Shown here: one piece after another, positions 48,683-57,923 of the stretch
How the letters are laid out: each line of letters starts with the position of its first letter
Numbering within the stretch: position 1 is the stretch's first letter
NCBI GenBank assembly: GCA_943369355.1
Contig: CALRMX020000003.1
Span: 186,001-250,000, forward strand
Source of the DNA: UBA7662 sp943369355
Lineage (GTDB): Bacteria; Bacteroidota; Bacteroidia; UBA7662
DNA length: 64,000 nt
Reading direction: 5' to 3'
Notes under the pieces: model-generated
What the model saw: only the letters and a program-made list of their open reading frames with translations
Told to the model about the DNA's origin: nothing
Database searches by the model: none
Made by a program: the position numbers and the translations under genes

Positions 48683-49649
48683 GGGTATTTTTTTCTTGTT
48701 TGATTTTATCGTCGTGCTGATCGTAGGCCTTGATGATGGCCTTCACCAGCTTGTGGCGCACCACATCGTCGCCGGTGAGGAAGATGGTGCCAATACCGTC
48801 AACGCCTTCGAGCAGGCGTAAGGCCTGCGGCAGCCCGCTCCGCTGCTGGCGGGGCAGGTCGATTTGGGTGAGATCGCCGGTGATGATGAACTTAGCCGAT
48901 GGGCCCATGCGGGTGAGGAACATCTTCAGCTGCATCTCGGTGCAGTTTTGGGCTTCGTCGAGGATCACAAAGGCCTTGTCGAGGGTACGGCCACGCATGA
49001 AGGCCAACGGGGCTATCTCGATGATGTGCTGCTCGATGTAACCGGCCAGCTTTGCCGGGGGCAGCATGTCTTCGAGGGCATCGTACAGCGGACGCAGGTA
49101 GGGGTCGATTTTTTCTTTGAGATCGCCGGGCAAAAAGCCGAGGTTTTCGCCTGCCTCCACGGCCGGACGGGTGAGGATGATCTTTTTCACCTCCCTGTTT
49201 TTGAGGGCACGCACGGCCAAGGCTACGGCGGTGTAGGTTTTACCTGAGCCTGCTGGCCCTACGGCAAAAACCACATCGTTGCGCACCGACGACTCCACCA
49301 AACGGCGTTGGTTTTGGGTGCGGGCACGAACCACCAGTCCGTTCGGACCAAATACGATGGGCTCGTCGTTGTCTACCACGCCCGGCAGTCGGCTGTGGGT
49401 GTCGAGCAGCAGCAGCGCAAAGTCGTCGTCGCTGATGCTTTTGTAGCGATCGAAATGGGTGAGTATGCGCTGGAACTTTTCTTGGAAGGCCTCCACGAGC
49501 ACGGCTTCGCCTGCCACCTGAAAATGGTCGCCACGCGAGGTAAAGCGTAAATCGGGAAAGGCCGTTTTCAGCCGTTTAAAGCGGCTATTATTGGCGCCAA
49601 AGAACGCCATCGGGTCAATACCTTCTAAATGGAAGCTAAAATCAATCAA
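48663..49649 (-). CDS. phoH: PhoH family ATPase
   Basis: The protein has 328 residues. Walker A G-P-A-G-S-G-K-T lies near residue 130, followed by R-P-A-V-E-A-G-E-N-L-G-F-L-P-G-D and Walker B F-V-I-L-D-E-A-Q-N near 227. An N-terminal KH-like region begins L-E-G-I-D-P. PhoH-like proteins are RNA-associated ATPases. The start is taken as TTG at 49649 because the LEGIDP segment is conserved in Bacteroidetes homologues; the first ATG (49610) would cut it. Confidence 0.92.
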   Translation of the reverse strand: MIDFSFHLEGIDPMAFFGANNSRFKRLKTAFPDLRFTSRGDHFQVAGEAVLVEAFQEKFQRILTHFDRYKSISDDDFALLLLDTHSRLPGVVDNDEPIVFGPNGLVVRARTQNQRRLVESSVRNDVVFAVGPAGSGKTYTAVALAVRALKNREVKKIILTRPAVEAGENLGFLPGDLKEKIDPYLRPLYDALEDMLPPAKLAGYIEQHIIEIAPLAFMRGRTLDKAFVILDEAQNCTEMQLKMFLTRMGPSAKFIITGDLTQIDLPRQQRSGLPQALRLLEGVDGIGTIFLTGDDVVRHKLVKAIIKAYDQHDDKIKQEKNTHGTGTN

Positions 49650-49665
49650 TCGTTCGGGTTTTGTC

Positions 49666-49673
49666 TAAATTTG
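49666..49673 (+). promoter_or_regulatory. Candidate -7 box of the SAM hydroxide adenosyltransferase-like gene
   Basis: TAAATTTG matches TAnnTTTG. If it is used, transcription starts near 49680 and translation must begin at a later codon, which supports the TTG at 49694 as start. A -33 TTG at correct spacing was not found. Confidence 0.4.
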
Positions 49674-49693
49674 TACAGCAAAAAAGCAGTGCG

Positions 49694-50476
49694 TTGATTG
49701 AATACCTGACCCTCACGACCGACTACGGTGAAAAGGATCCCTATCTGGCTATGCTCCGGGGCAGTCTGATGGCGGCACTTCCGTCCGTCAGGCAAATCGA
49801 CATCACGCACAATATTAGCAAATTTAACATCCGCGAGGCAGCCTACGTTTTAAAAAATTGCTATGCTTTTTATCCTGAAGGAAGCCTGCACTTGGTGGAT
49901 GTAAGTGGCTACAACCAGAACAGCCGCCACTGGCTCTTGTTTGCCTTCGCCAAACACTTTTTTCTGGTGCCCGACAACGGAATCTGTTCGCTGATCACCG
50001 ATAACGGCTGGCTAGAGCCGCGACGCATCGCCATTGCCGACCAGGTGCAGGGCAGCTTCGACCTCATCGACCACGTACTCCCCCAGCTCACCGCCTTGGC
50101 CGAGCTCAAGCCCGAAGCCTTAGGACCCGCCGTGAGCGACTACCAGCTGTTTACCACGGTATTTCCGAGCATGCAGGGCAACCGCATGATGGGCCAGGTA
50201 CTGTATACCGATAGCTACGGCAATGTGGTCACCAATATCGACAAAGGCTATTTCGACCGCAACATACGCGAGCCGTATGCCGTGCACCTCAAACGCAGCC
50301 ACAAAGGCGGCAATACCATCGGCCGCATACAGCAACACTTCAATGCCACCGAATTGGGCGAAACCGTCGCCTTTTTCGGCCACAACGGCTTGCTGCACAT
50401 CGCCATCCGCGGTGGCTCGGCGGCACAGCTGCTTGGCCTGCGCACCGACGACCCTGTGATGATAGAACAACTATGA
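49694..50476 (+). CDS. SAM hydroxide adenosyltransferase-like (DUF62/chlorinase-fluorinase family) protein
   Basis: The protein has about 260 residues. T-L-T-T-D-Y-G-E-K-D-P-Y-L-A-M-L-R-G-S at the N-terminus, A-A-Y-V-L-K-N-C-Y-A-F-Y-P-E-G-S-L-H-L-V-D-V near 65, V-P-D-N-G-I-C-S-L-I near 105, and the C-terminal Y-x-D-S-Y-G-N-V-V-T-N-I follow the family. These enzymes hydrolyse S-adenosylmethionine to adenosine and methionine. The usual D-P-G-V-G is replaced by D-V-S-G-Y-N. TTG at 49661 is an alternative start. It is coupled (ATGA) to the ABM gene. Confidence 0.85.
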   Translation: MIEYLTLTTDYGEKDPYLAMLRGSLMAALPSVRQIDITHNISKFNIREAAYVLKNCYAFYPEGSLHLVDVSGYNQNSRHWLLFAFAKHFFLVPDNGICSLITDNGWLEPRRIAIADQVQGSFDLIDHVLPQLTALAELKPEALGPAVSDYQLFTTVFPSMQGNRMMGQVLYTDSYGNVVTNIDKGYFDRNIREPYAVHLKRSHKGGNTIGRIQQHFNATELGETVAFFGHNGLLHIAIRGGSAAQLLGLRTDDPVMIEQL

Positions 50477-50760
50477 TAACACGACTGGTAAAAATGACCT
50501 TCCGTCCTGAAGCAACCGAAGCTTTCGAAAAGCTCTTTTTCGGTAGCTGCGACCGCATCCGGCAGTTTCCGGGCTGCACACATCTCGAACTGCTGAAAGA
50601 CGGCCACATCTATTTCACCTACAGCCGCTGGGAGAAGGCCAGCGACCTGGAAGCCTACCGCCATTCGGCCTTATTTGCCGAAGTTTGGGGAGCAACCAAA
50701 CAACTTTTCGCCGCAGCGCCCGAAGCGTGGAGCACCGAACAGAAGTTTTTAGCACGATAG
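50473..50760 (+). CDS. Antibiotic biosynthesis monooxygenase (ABM) domain protein
   Basis: The protein has 95 residues. The ferredoxin-like ABM pattern is present: I-T-R-L-V-K-M-T-F-R-P at the start, F-P-G-C-T-H-L-E-L-L near 33, F-T-Y-S-R-W-E near 49, and the A-Y-R-H-S-A-L-F segment. Small dimeric ABM proteins act as oxygenases, haem-degrading enzymes or binders; the substrate is unknown. Its start overlaps the previous stop. Confidence 0.85.
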   Translation: MITRLVKMTFRPEATEAFEKLFFGSCDRIRQFPGCTHLELLKDGHIYFTYSRWEKASDLEAYRHSALFAEVWGATKQLFAAAPEAWSTEQKFLAR

Positions 50761-50787
50761 TTGTAAATTGCTTGTAAAATCCGACGT

Positions 50788-50979
50788 ATGAAAAAATTCA
50801 TTCCACTGCTCATCCTGCTCTTGGGGCTATTGGCTGTTGCCGGTTTGAGCTCCTGCAATAGCAAGAAAAAAGCCGCCGAACGTGAGGCTGCCTACCGCGA
50901 AGAAAAAATGCGACAGCTCGACAAGGACAAAAAGACCTTCGAAAAAACCATCAAGGCCGACGAAGAGGCCACCGAATAA
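50788..50979 (+). CDS. Small lipoprotein, charged coiled-coil tail
   Basis: The protein has 63 residues. A lipoprotein signal ends L-S-S-C with Cys near residue 23, followed by N-S-K-K-K-A-A-E-R-E, and a highly charged helical tail. Predicted to be lipidated and located in the inner or outer membrane. Function unknown. It is the last gene before a bidirectional terminator shared with the act operon. Confidence 0.75.
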   Translation: MKKFIPLLILLLGLLAVAGLSSCNSKKKAAEREAAYREEKMRQLDKDKKTFEKTIKADEEATE

Positions 50980-50996
50980 ACCAAACAAACACCCAT

Positions 50997-51035
50997 AAAA
51001 AAGCCGCTGCTTCAATCGAAACAGCGGCTTTTTTT
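50997..51035. terminator. Bidirectional terminator between the lipoprotein gene and actF
   Basis: AAGCCGCTG (51001-51009) pairs perfectly with CAGCGGCTT (51022-51030), flanked by A-runs on the left and T-runs on the right, so it serves convergent genes on both strands. Confidence 0.9.
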
Positions 51036-51047
51036 GTGACTTCAAGT

Positions 51048-52289
51048 TTAGAATACCTCGTGGTGGGTGAATTCTTTGATGTACGGATGTTTGAAAGGAA
51101 TGAGCGACGCTTTGGCTAAGCCACGTGCCATTACAAATACAAACAAACCGATAAATCCGAGGAACATGCCTATTTCGATGACACCGATGTGGGCATGAGC
51201 GCCTACTGCACCCGGCATGATGCCTTGGTACAAATCGATGAACTTACCGATGACCAGCAATACGGCCACGGCCAACATCAAGGTATCGTTACGCTTAGAT
51301 CCACGTGTCATGAGTAACAAGAACGGTGCAACGAAATTGATGATCAGGTTCACGAAGAACAGCACTTTGAAATGCTCAAAACGCTCTTGGTAGTAAATTG
51401 CTTCTTCCGGGATGTTTGCGTAGAAGATGAGCAAGTACTGCGACAACCAGATGTATGTCCAGAAAATACTGAAGGCGAACATGAATTTGCCGATGTCATG
51501 CATATGCTCTTCGGTGATCACCTTCAAGTATCCGTTACGACGCAACAAGATGGCGGTGATGGTAATGATGCTGATGGCGGTAACCCAAGCCGCAGCGAAG
51601 TGATACATCCAAAAGATGGTCGAATACCAGTGGGTATCGATGCTCATCACAAAGTCCCAGGTAGAAATCGCCCAAGTTACTGCATACACAGGTAAAAAGG
51701 CTGCTGCTAAAGTCTTGTTCCGTTTTAAACTACGGAGTCCGCCGTTCAAATCCTCAGCCAATGAATTGCGACGAATCGCACGAGCAAAAAGTATCCAAGC
51801 CAAGAAGGCCACTACAGCACGGGCAGCCATAAACGGAATGTTCAAATATGGTACCTTCGAGGCAATGATAGCATCGTACTCTGGATTTGCTGATCCGTCG
51901 GCCAAAAATTCATCGGCTATGCCCGGGTGCGTCCAGTGGTAGATGTGGTTCCAGTGCATGGCCATACCAAGCAGGATGATGGCAAAACCTACAGCGGCAA
52001 CAGGCAGATAGCCCATCATGGCTTCACCAATACGCTTGAAGCCGAGCGACCAAGCCGCATTGGTTACCGAAATGAGTCCCACAAACAAAAGTGAAGCGAT
52101 GGCTACACCCAAAAAGTACCAGTTACCGAGCAAAAAGTTCGCCCAGAAAGCATGGCTGTCGGTCATCAGACCGTAGATCATGGCTAACACCCCTACGCCC
52201 ATGAGGCCAAAGGTGATGTTGCGCAATTTGCCGGTAAAGACGAACTTTTCTTCTTTAATGGCGATATCGTGATGATTATGCGATCCCAT
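51048..52289 (-). CDS. actF: Alternative complex III subunit ActF
   Basis: The protein has 413 residues and about ten membrane segments. A short polar N-terminus (GSHNHHDIAIKEE) is typical for ActF of the quinol:cytochrome c oxidoreductase. ActC and ActF are the membrane parts of ACIII, which oxidises menaquinol and passes electrons to cytochrome c. It is the last act gene, 7 bp after actE, and ends at the shared terminator. No cytochrome oxidase genes follow it. Confidence 0.92.
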   Translation of the reverse strand: MGSHNHHDIAIKEEKFVFTGKLRNITFGLMGVGVLAMIYGLMTDSHAFWANFLLGNWYFLGVAIASLLFVGLISVTNAAWSLGFKRIGEAMMGYLPVAAVGFAIILLGMAMHWNHIYHWTHPGIADEFLADGSANPEYDAIIASKVPYLNIPFMAARAVVAFLAWILFARAIRRNSLAEDLNGGLRSLKRNKTLAAAFLPVYAVTWAISTWDFVMSIDTHWYSTIFWMYHFAAAWVTAISIITITAILLRRNGYLKVITEEHMHDIGKFMFAFSIFWTYIWLSQYLLIFYANIPEEAIYYQERFEHFKVLFFVNLIINFVAPFLLLMTRGSKRNDTLMLAVAVLLVIGKFIDLYQGIMPGAVGAHAHIGVIEIGMFLGFIGLFVFVMARGLAKASLIPFKHPYIKEFTHHEVF

Positions 52290-52296
52290 GTGCAGC

Positions 52297-52893
52297 TTAT
52301 TGAGCGGTATAACCTCTTAGTTGATTCACGTACATAACAATTTTCCAGCGGTCTTCGGGACGAATTTGCGAACCGTGACCCCACATACGGCCTTTTCCTT
52401 TGGTAATCACGTGGTAAATGTGACCCGAAGGTTTGTCGGCAATGTAGCTGGCTTGGTAGTTAGGAACACCACCATACTTTTGGCCAACCGGGCCATCGCC
52501 TTTTCCTTCAGCACCGTGGCAGGGCTGGCAGTAGGCTGCATAGTAATACTTTCCTTCTTTTAGATTTTTCTCGTTGGCTTCTAACGGATTCTTGAGCACC
52601 TGCGCGGCATACTCAATACTGTCTTTGCCAATTGGGTAATTGTGCATGAGCTCTAGGCGGGTATTGTCGTACCCAACGCCACTGCGGGCGATGGTACCTT
52701 CTACCGGCTTACGCATATTCATGCCGTGTGGATTCACCGTATTCTCCTCTACTTGCGAATATGGATCGTAAGGAGTAGATACATACATCTGTGGTGCGTA
52801 TTCGTAACCGGGATCTTTTTCATCGCGGACTAAAAAACACGACTGCAACAAACCGGCAGACATGACTGCTGCCCATATCAAGGTCTTCTTCAT
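52297..52893 (-). CDS. actE: Alternative complex III subunit ActE, monohaem cytochrome c
   Basis: The protein has 198 residues. A lipoprotein signal ends L-Q-S-C near residue 19; the haem motif C-Q-P-C-H-G-A-E-G-K-G-D-G lies near 126, with M-W-G-H-G as likely Met axial-ligand segment. ActE is the periplasmic cytochrome that hands electrons on. Its start overlaps the actD stop (ATGA), so they are coupled. Confidence 0.93.
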   Translation of the reverse strand: MKKTLIWAAVMSAGLLQSCFLVRDEKDPGYEYAPQMYVSTPYDPYSQVEENTVNPHGMNMRKPVEGTIARSGVGYDNTRLELMHNYPIGKDSIEYAAQVLKNPLEANEKNLKEGKYYYAAYCQPCHGAEGKGDGPVGQKYGGVPNYQASYIADKPSGHIYHVITKGKGRMWGHGSQIRPEDRWKIVMYVNQLRGYTAQ

Positions 52894-53408
52894 AGTTCTA
52901 CCTCCTCTACTTTTACCTCTTCGGCGCCGTGTTTTTTCAGCATGGCCGAAACGGCATCAAAGTCAGCACCGTCGTTTTTAATGGCGATACAAAATTTATC
53001 GCTGGTTACGCGCAAATCGGGTTGTTTCGCTTCTGCACCCGGGAAAAAGCCACAAGCATAGAAGAATGTGCCTACCATACCCAAGGCCGTGAGTAGTACG
53101 GTAAATTCAAAACTTACCGGAACAAAGTCGGGCCAGGCTATAGCTGGCTTACCGCCTATGTTCATCGGCCAGTCGATACCCAACATCCACACCTGCATGG
53201 TGGTGGCAAGGGTAAGACCTAATGTTCCGAAAAGAAAGGCCGCTTTAGGAAGACGTGAACGCTTTAATCCGAGGGCCTGGTCTAAGCCGTGCACAGGGAA
53301 TGGACTGTATACATCGTAGATAGCAGTTCCCGAAGCACGGATTTCACGAACGGCGTCGAGCACGGGCTCTTCGTCGTTAAAAATTCCGAGTATATATTTC
53401 TGGCTCAT
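52890..53408 (-). CDS. actD: Alternative complex III subunit ActD (DUF3341)
   Basis: The protein has 172 residues. DUF3341 features: Y-I-L-G-I-F-N-D near the start, V-x-E-I-R-x-S-G, Y-D-V-Y-S-P-F-P-V-H-G-L-D-x-A-L-G near 32-50, and two membrane segments at about 60-80 and 100-125. ActD has no cofactor and stabilises the membrane part of ACIII. Tightly spaced with actC (2-bp gap). Confidence 0.93.
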   Translation of the reverse strand: MSQKYILGIFNDEEPVLDAVREIRASGTAIYDVYSPFPVHGLDQALGLKRSRLPKAAFLFGTLGLTLATTMQVWMLGIDWPMNIGGKPAIAWPDFVPVSFEFTVLLTALGMVGTFFYACGFFPGAEAKQPDLRVTSDKFCIAIKNDGADFDAVSAMLKKHGAEEVKVEEVEL

Positions 53409-53410
53409 GA

Positions 53411-54823
53411 TCAGGCAATTTGTGGATGAACTTCTTTCAAGTCTACACCTTCTGCTTCGGCAACTTTAGCAATGTGCTCTTCGGCCGATGTTTTTACGAT
53501 GGCTTTTACCTCGGCAATGGCAATTACCGGCAAGAACTTCGCAAACAAGAAGAAGAGGGTAAAGAACAAGCCGAGTGAGCCGACGAACATGCCGATTTCC
53601 ACCCAAGTTGGTGAATACATGGCCCAGCTCGATGGCAGGTAGTCGCGGTGCAACGAGGTTACGATAATCACAAAACGCTCGAACCACATACCTACGTTCA
53701 CGAAAATGGAGATAACGAAAACGAATGGGATGTTGCGGCGCAGGCGCTGCGACCAGAACAACTGTGGCGTGATTACGTTACAGGTCATCATGGCCCAATA
53801 GGCCCACCAGTACGGACCAAACATCCTGTTGGTGAAGGCGTACTGTTCGAACGGAACGGCCGAATACCAGGCGATGAAAAACTCGGTGATGTAGGCCGAA
53901 CCTACAATCGATCCTGTTGCCAGGATGATTTTATTCATCACATCGATGTGGTAGATGGTGATGTAATTCTCGAGGCGCATCACCTTACGCATGATGATGA
54001 GGAGGGTTAGTACCATCGCAAATCCCGAGAAGATAGCACCCGCAACGAAATACGGCGGGAAGATGGTGGTGTGCCAGCCCGGAATAACCGAGGTAGCAAA
54101 GTCCATGGATACGATGGTGTGTACCGATAGTACGAGTGGCGTAGCGAGACCAGCCAAAATCAACGATACCGTCTCAAAACGCTGCCATGCCTTGGCCGAA
54201 CCGTTCCATCCGAAGCTCAGCGCTCCATAAATGGTACGACGAATGCCTTTCGCACGGTCGCGGATGGTTGCTAAATCGGGAATCAAACCCACATACCAGA
54301 ATACCAATGAAACGGTGAGGTAGGTAGAAATCGCAAATACGTCCCAGAGCAGTGGTGAGTTGAAGTTTGACCACAACGAACCGTAGGTGTTTGGCAACGG
54401 GAATACCCAATAAATCACCCAAGGGCGACCTGCGTGAAGCAAAGGATACATACCGGCACATACTACGGCGAAAATGGTCATGGCTTCGGCCGAGCGGTTC
54501 ACCGCGGTCCGCCACTTCTGACGGAACAACAATAATACGGCTGAGATGAGGGTACCGGCGTGACCAATACCTACCCACCATACGAAGTTGGTGATGTCCC
54601 AACCCCAGTCCACAGTTTTGTTCAAGCCCCATACACCCACACCCGTGAAGAGCAGATAGCCTACGGTAAGCAGGTATAAGCCCAAACCGGCAAGTGCTAC
54701 GCCGAAGCCGAGGTACCACCATTTGGTGGGTGCGGCCTCGATGGGAGTCACGATATCGTCCGTGATTTTGGCGTACGAGGTCTTCCCTGTGATAAGGGGA
54801 CGCCTGAGTGGTGATTCGTACAT
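53411..54823 (-). CDS. actC: Alternative complex III subunit ActC (NrfD-like)
   Basis: The protein has 470 residues and about ten membrane segments, the NrfD/PsrC-type quinol-binding fold. Markers include W-G-L-N-K-T-V-D-W-G-W-D-I-T-N-F-V-W-W-V-G-I-G-H-A-G-T near 70-95 and H-T-I-V-S-M-D-F near 245. ActC is predicted to oxidise menaquinol and pass electrons to the Fe-S clusters of ActB. 23 bp after actB. Confidence 0.95.
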   Translation of the reverse strand: MYESPLRRPLITGKTSYAKITDDIVTPIEAAPTKWWYLGFGVALAGLGLYLLTVGYLLFTGVGVWGLNKTVDWGWDITNFVWWVGIGHAGTLISAVLLLFRQKWRTAVNRSAEAMTIFAVVCAGMYPLLHAGRPWVIYWVFPLPNTYGSLWSNFNSPLLWDVFAISTYLTVSLVFWYVGLIPDLATIRDRAKGIRRTIYGALSFGWNGSAKAWQRFETVSLILAGLATPLVLSVHTIVSMDFATSVIPGWHTTIFPPYFVAGAIFSGFAMVLTLLIIMRKVMRLENYITIYHIDVMNKIILATGSIVGSAYITEFFIAWYSAVPFEQYAFTNRMFGPYWWAYWAMMTCNVITPQLFWSQRLRRNIPFVFVISIFVNVGMWFERFVIIVTSLHRDYLPSSWAMYSPTWVEIGMFVGSLGLFFTLFFLFAKFLPVIAIAEVKAIVKTSAEEHIAKVAEAEGVDLKEVHPQIA

Positions 54824-54846
54824 AACGTCTTAGTTCGGTTTTACGA

Positions 54847-57800
54847 TTAAGCTACTGTTGATTTTTTATTGCGCACCTTGGTGAGGTAGTTCACCGATGG
54901 AAGTACGTTGAGCTCTTCGATCACCCCGTAGGCGCGCTCGTTGGCAAACAATTTCGATACTTCACTGTCGGGATCGTTCAAATCACCAAATACAATGGCA
55001 TTAGAAGGACACGACTGCTGACAAGCGGTTTTAATCTCGCCATCGAGCGGACGGCGGCTGTTGCGCTTGCCTTCGAGCTTCGCAGCCTGAATACGTTGTA
55101 CGCAGAAAGTACATTTCTCCATCACACCTCGTGCACGTACCGTTACATCTGGATTCAGCACCATCTTACCGAGGTCGGTTTGCGCTGGGTTGGTGGCAAA
55201 CTTATCGTTGTCGACATAGCTGAACCAGTTGAAGCGACGCACTTTGTACGGACAGTTGTTCGCACAATAACGGGTTCCAACACAACGGTTGTAGGTCATC
55301 TGATTCAAACCTTCGTCGCTGTGGGTGGTGGCCAATACCGGACAAACGGTTTCGCATGGTGCATTATCGCACTGCTGACACATCACGGGCTGGAAGGCCA
55401 CTTCGATGCTTTCGCCTGCAGTGATAGTATCGTATTCCTTTTCTTTGGTAATACGGGTGTCGTTGCTGTTTTCGGTGAAGGTGTAATAGCGGTCGATACG
55501 CATCCAGTGCATCTCACGGCGGCGAATTACCTCCTCTTTACCTACCACTGGCACGTTGTTTTCAACCTGACAGCTTACCACGCACGCTCCGCAACCGGTA
55601 CATGCGTTCAAATCAACGGCCATGGCCCAGTGGTGACCTTCGTAGTCACGCTTCTGCCAAAGGGTGATGGCATCGCGGCTGATACCTGGATATACTTTTT
55701 TGAAAGTACCGTCTTCTTGCTTCACCGATACATACGGGCGAATGTTGCCGTCGGCTGCATTCTCTTTGTAACGATCGAGTGTTGTTTCTTTGACGATGTT
55801 TCTTCCTTCGATGGTATGGTGCGTCTGGGTTTGTGCCAGCTGCGTTTTCATGCCCGTGTTGGTGATGGTCACCTTCACTGCACCATGCTTACGGAAAGGA
55901 TACGCATTGGCACCGATATTTGAACCGGCTTTGCCCGCTTGTGTACGACCATAACCTACGGCCAAGGCTACCGTTCCAGCGAATGTTCCAGGCTGTACGA
56001 GCACAGGTACTTCCACGCTGTAACCATTGGCTTCAACCTTCACGATGTCGCCATCGCTGAGTTTATTGTCTTTGGCATATTTCATCGACACAGCGAGGTA
56101 GTTATCCCAACAAGCGCGTGAGATTGGATCGGGCAGCTCCTGCAACCAAGGGTTGCCGGCCATGGCACCATTACCAATTCCCAGTTTTTCGTAGGTAACC
56201 AATTCTACATCGGCCGATTCAATTTTGATAGCAGCAGCGGCAGCAGCTACATTGGCACTGAATGCCGGCTGTGCGCCTGAAGCAGCGGCTTCGAAAACAC
56301 CGTTGTGCAGCGCCTTACGCCAGAACGCGCCGAAGTCGGCTTCGTTGCTGATGGTACGCCAGCTGGCTTTGAGGTAGTCGTATACGCTGGTGCTGTTGCC
56401 CGACCAAGCGAGCAAACTTTCTTCGAACGAGCGCGTATCAAACAGCGGGCTGATGGCTGGCTGCTGGATGCTGTACATGCCTTTTACCGGCATGGCATCG
56501 CCCCAATTCTCGAGGAAGTGGTTGGCGGCGGCTACATATTTGAAGTTGGTCGCTGTTTCGTCGGCAAACATCGATACGGCTACGGTGAGCTTGGTTTTGG
56601 CCAATCCACTCACAAATGCTTTGGCATCGGGATAGTCGTATGCTGGATTTACACCGTAGCTGATGAGTGCACCGATTTTTCCGGCATTCATATCGGCTAC
56701 AAGTGCAGCCATCTGGCTGTCGATTCCCTGACGGGTGTAGTTCGGCATCGACATGTCGATGGTATTTCCGTAGCTGCCCAACAGTTGGTTGATGGCATTT
56801 ACCAGCACTTGTACGTTGGCATCGTTCGAACCGCATACCACCAAGGCTTTGCCCTTGGCGGCCCACAATTCCTTGGCGGCAGCTTTGATGGCATTACCAG
56901 CCAAATCGTAGGCAGTAGTATTTACCGGAGCTGCACCGGCCATGTTGGCGATGGCATTGTATAGATTGGTTACCACCAGTGCTTCTTTCGAAGCTTGGTA
57001 GGTGGCGCGTGTATCGGCATTCGAACCAGTTACGGTGAGCAGGGTTTCGAACTGAATGTGACGCGACATCACCGGATTTTCCTTCGTCGGCTTCCGGTTT
57101 TTCATGTAGTCTTTGGTATACTCTACTGGCGAAATCCAGTTGCCCAAGAAATCGGCACCAATACCCAAGACCACTTCGGCTTTGTCGAAGTTGTAGTTGG
57201 GCAGCGCTGCTACACCAAAGGTAGTTCGGTTAGCCTCGAGCATGCCCGATGCCGAAATGGCGTCGTAGCTGATGTGCTCGGTACCTGGAAACTTGGCCTT
57301 GAACTCAGCCACAATCCGTTGTGTGGTAGGGCTGATGATGCTGTGGGTAAGCAATCGGATTTGGCCACCCGCTGCACTGATGGCCGCCAACTCGGCTTTC
57401 ACTTCCGAGTCGAGGGTTTCCCAACCGGTTATTTTGCCGCTTTTGGTCGGACTCTGCAAACGAGCCGTGTCGTATAAACCCAGTACCGACGCATGTACAC
57501 GTGCATTCACCCCACCTTGACTTACGCCACTGAAGGTATTTCCTTCAATTTTGATAGGGCGGCCTTCACGGGTTTTTACGATGATGCTTGCGTAATCGTA
57601 ACCGTCGTGGTAGGAAGTGGCATACCAGGTAGGCACCGAAGCAGAAACTTCTTCAGGCTGTTGAACGAAGGGTACAGCACGTTTTACCGGCGTTTTGGTA
57701 CAAGCGGCCAGGGTGGCAGCAGTGATGCTGAATCCGAATACTTTGAGGAAGTCACGACGGTTAGCGTTCAGCGAATCGTTGCTGAGTAGTTCGTCAACCG

Positions 57801-57900
57801 GAATTTCTTCGGCAAACTCTTTGGATGATTCTTCGATGAATTGGGGGCTCGCATTGAGTTCCTCAACACTTCTCCAATACTGCTTTTGAGCGATGTCCAT
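54847..57900 (-). CDS. actB: Alternative complex III subunit ActB, molybdopterin-like and Fe-S protein
   Basis: The protein has 1,017 residues. A Tat-type signal (N-R-R-D-F-L-K-V-F-G-F) lies at residues 47-57, followed by a lipobox-like L-A-A-C near 66. The large middle part is related to molybdopterin oxidoreductases, but ActB proteins lack the cofactor. The C-terminal part carries four Fe-S clusters: C-T-G-C-G-A-C-V-V-S-C, C-Q-Q-C-D-N-A-P-C-E-T-V-C-P, C-V-G-T-R-Y-C-A-N-N-C-P and C-T-F-C ... C-Q-Q-S-C-P. It relays electrons between ActC and the haem subunits on the periplasmic side. Confidence 0.96.
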   Translation of the reverse strand: MDIAQKQYWRSVEELNASPQFIEESSKEFAEEIPVDELLSNDSLNANRRDFLKVFGFSITAATLAACTKTPVKRAVPFVQQPEEVSASVPTWYATSYHDGYDYASIIVKTREGRPIKIEGNTFSGVSQGGVNARVHASVLGLYDTARLQSPTKSGKITGWETLDSEVKAELAAISAAGGQIRLLTHSIISPTTQRIVAEFKAKFPGTEHISYDAISASGMLEANRTTFGVAALPNYNFDKAEVVLGIGADFLGNWISPVEYTKDYMKNRKPTKENPVMSRHIQFETLLTVTGSNADTRATYQASKEALVVTNLYNAIANMAGAAPVNTTAYDLAGNAIKAAAKELWAAKGKALVVCGSNDANVQVLVNAINQLLGSYGNTIDMSMPNYTRQGIDSQMAALVADMNAGKIGALISYGVNPAYDYPDAKAFVSGLAKTKLTVAVSMFADETATNFKYVAAANHFLENWGDAMPVKGMYSIQQPAISPLFDTRSFEESLLAWSGNSTSVYDYLKASWRTISNEADFGAFWRKALHNGVFEAAASGAQPAFSANVAAAAAAIKIESADVELVTYEKLGIGNGAMAGNPWLQELPDPISRACWDNYLAVSMKYAKDNKLSDGDIVKVEANGYSVEVPVLVQPGTFAGTVALAVGYGRTQAGKAGSNIGANAYPFRKHGAVKVTITNTGMKTQLAQTQTHHTIEGRNIVKETTLDRYKENAADGNIRPYVSVKQEDGTFKKVYPGISRDAITLWQKRDYEGHHWAMAVDLNACTGCGACVVSCQVENNVPVVGKEEVIRRREMHWMRIDRYYTFTENSNDTRITKEKEYDTITAGESIEVAFQPVMCQQCDNAPCETVCPVLATTHSDEGLNQMTYNRCVGTRYCANNCPYKVRRFNWFSYVDNDKFATNPAQTDLGKMVLNPDVTVRARGVMEKCTFCVQRIQAAKLEGKRNSRRPLDGEIKTACQQSCPSNAIVFGDLNDPDSEVSKLFANERAYGVIEELNVLPSVNYLTKVRNKKSTVA

Positions 57901-57923
57901 CTAGAAGAGAATTATTTGGCGGA

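Noticed and set aside
55096..55923. 275-codon plus-strand frame opposite actB
   Set aside because: It is the shadow of the Fe-S region of actB and has no recognisable motif.
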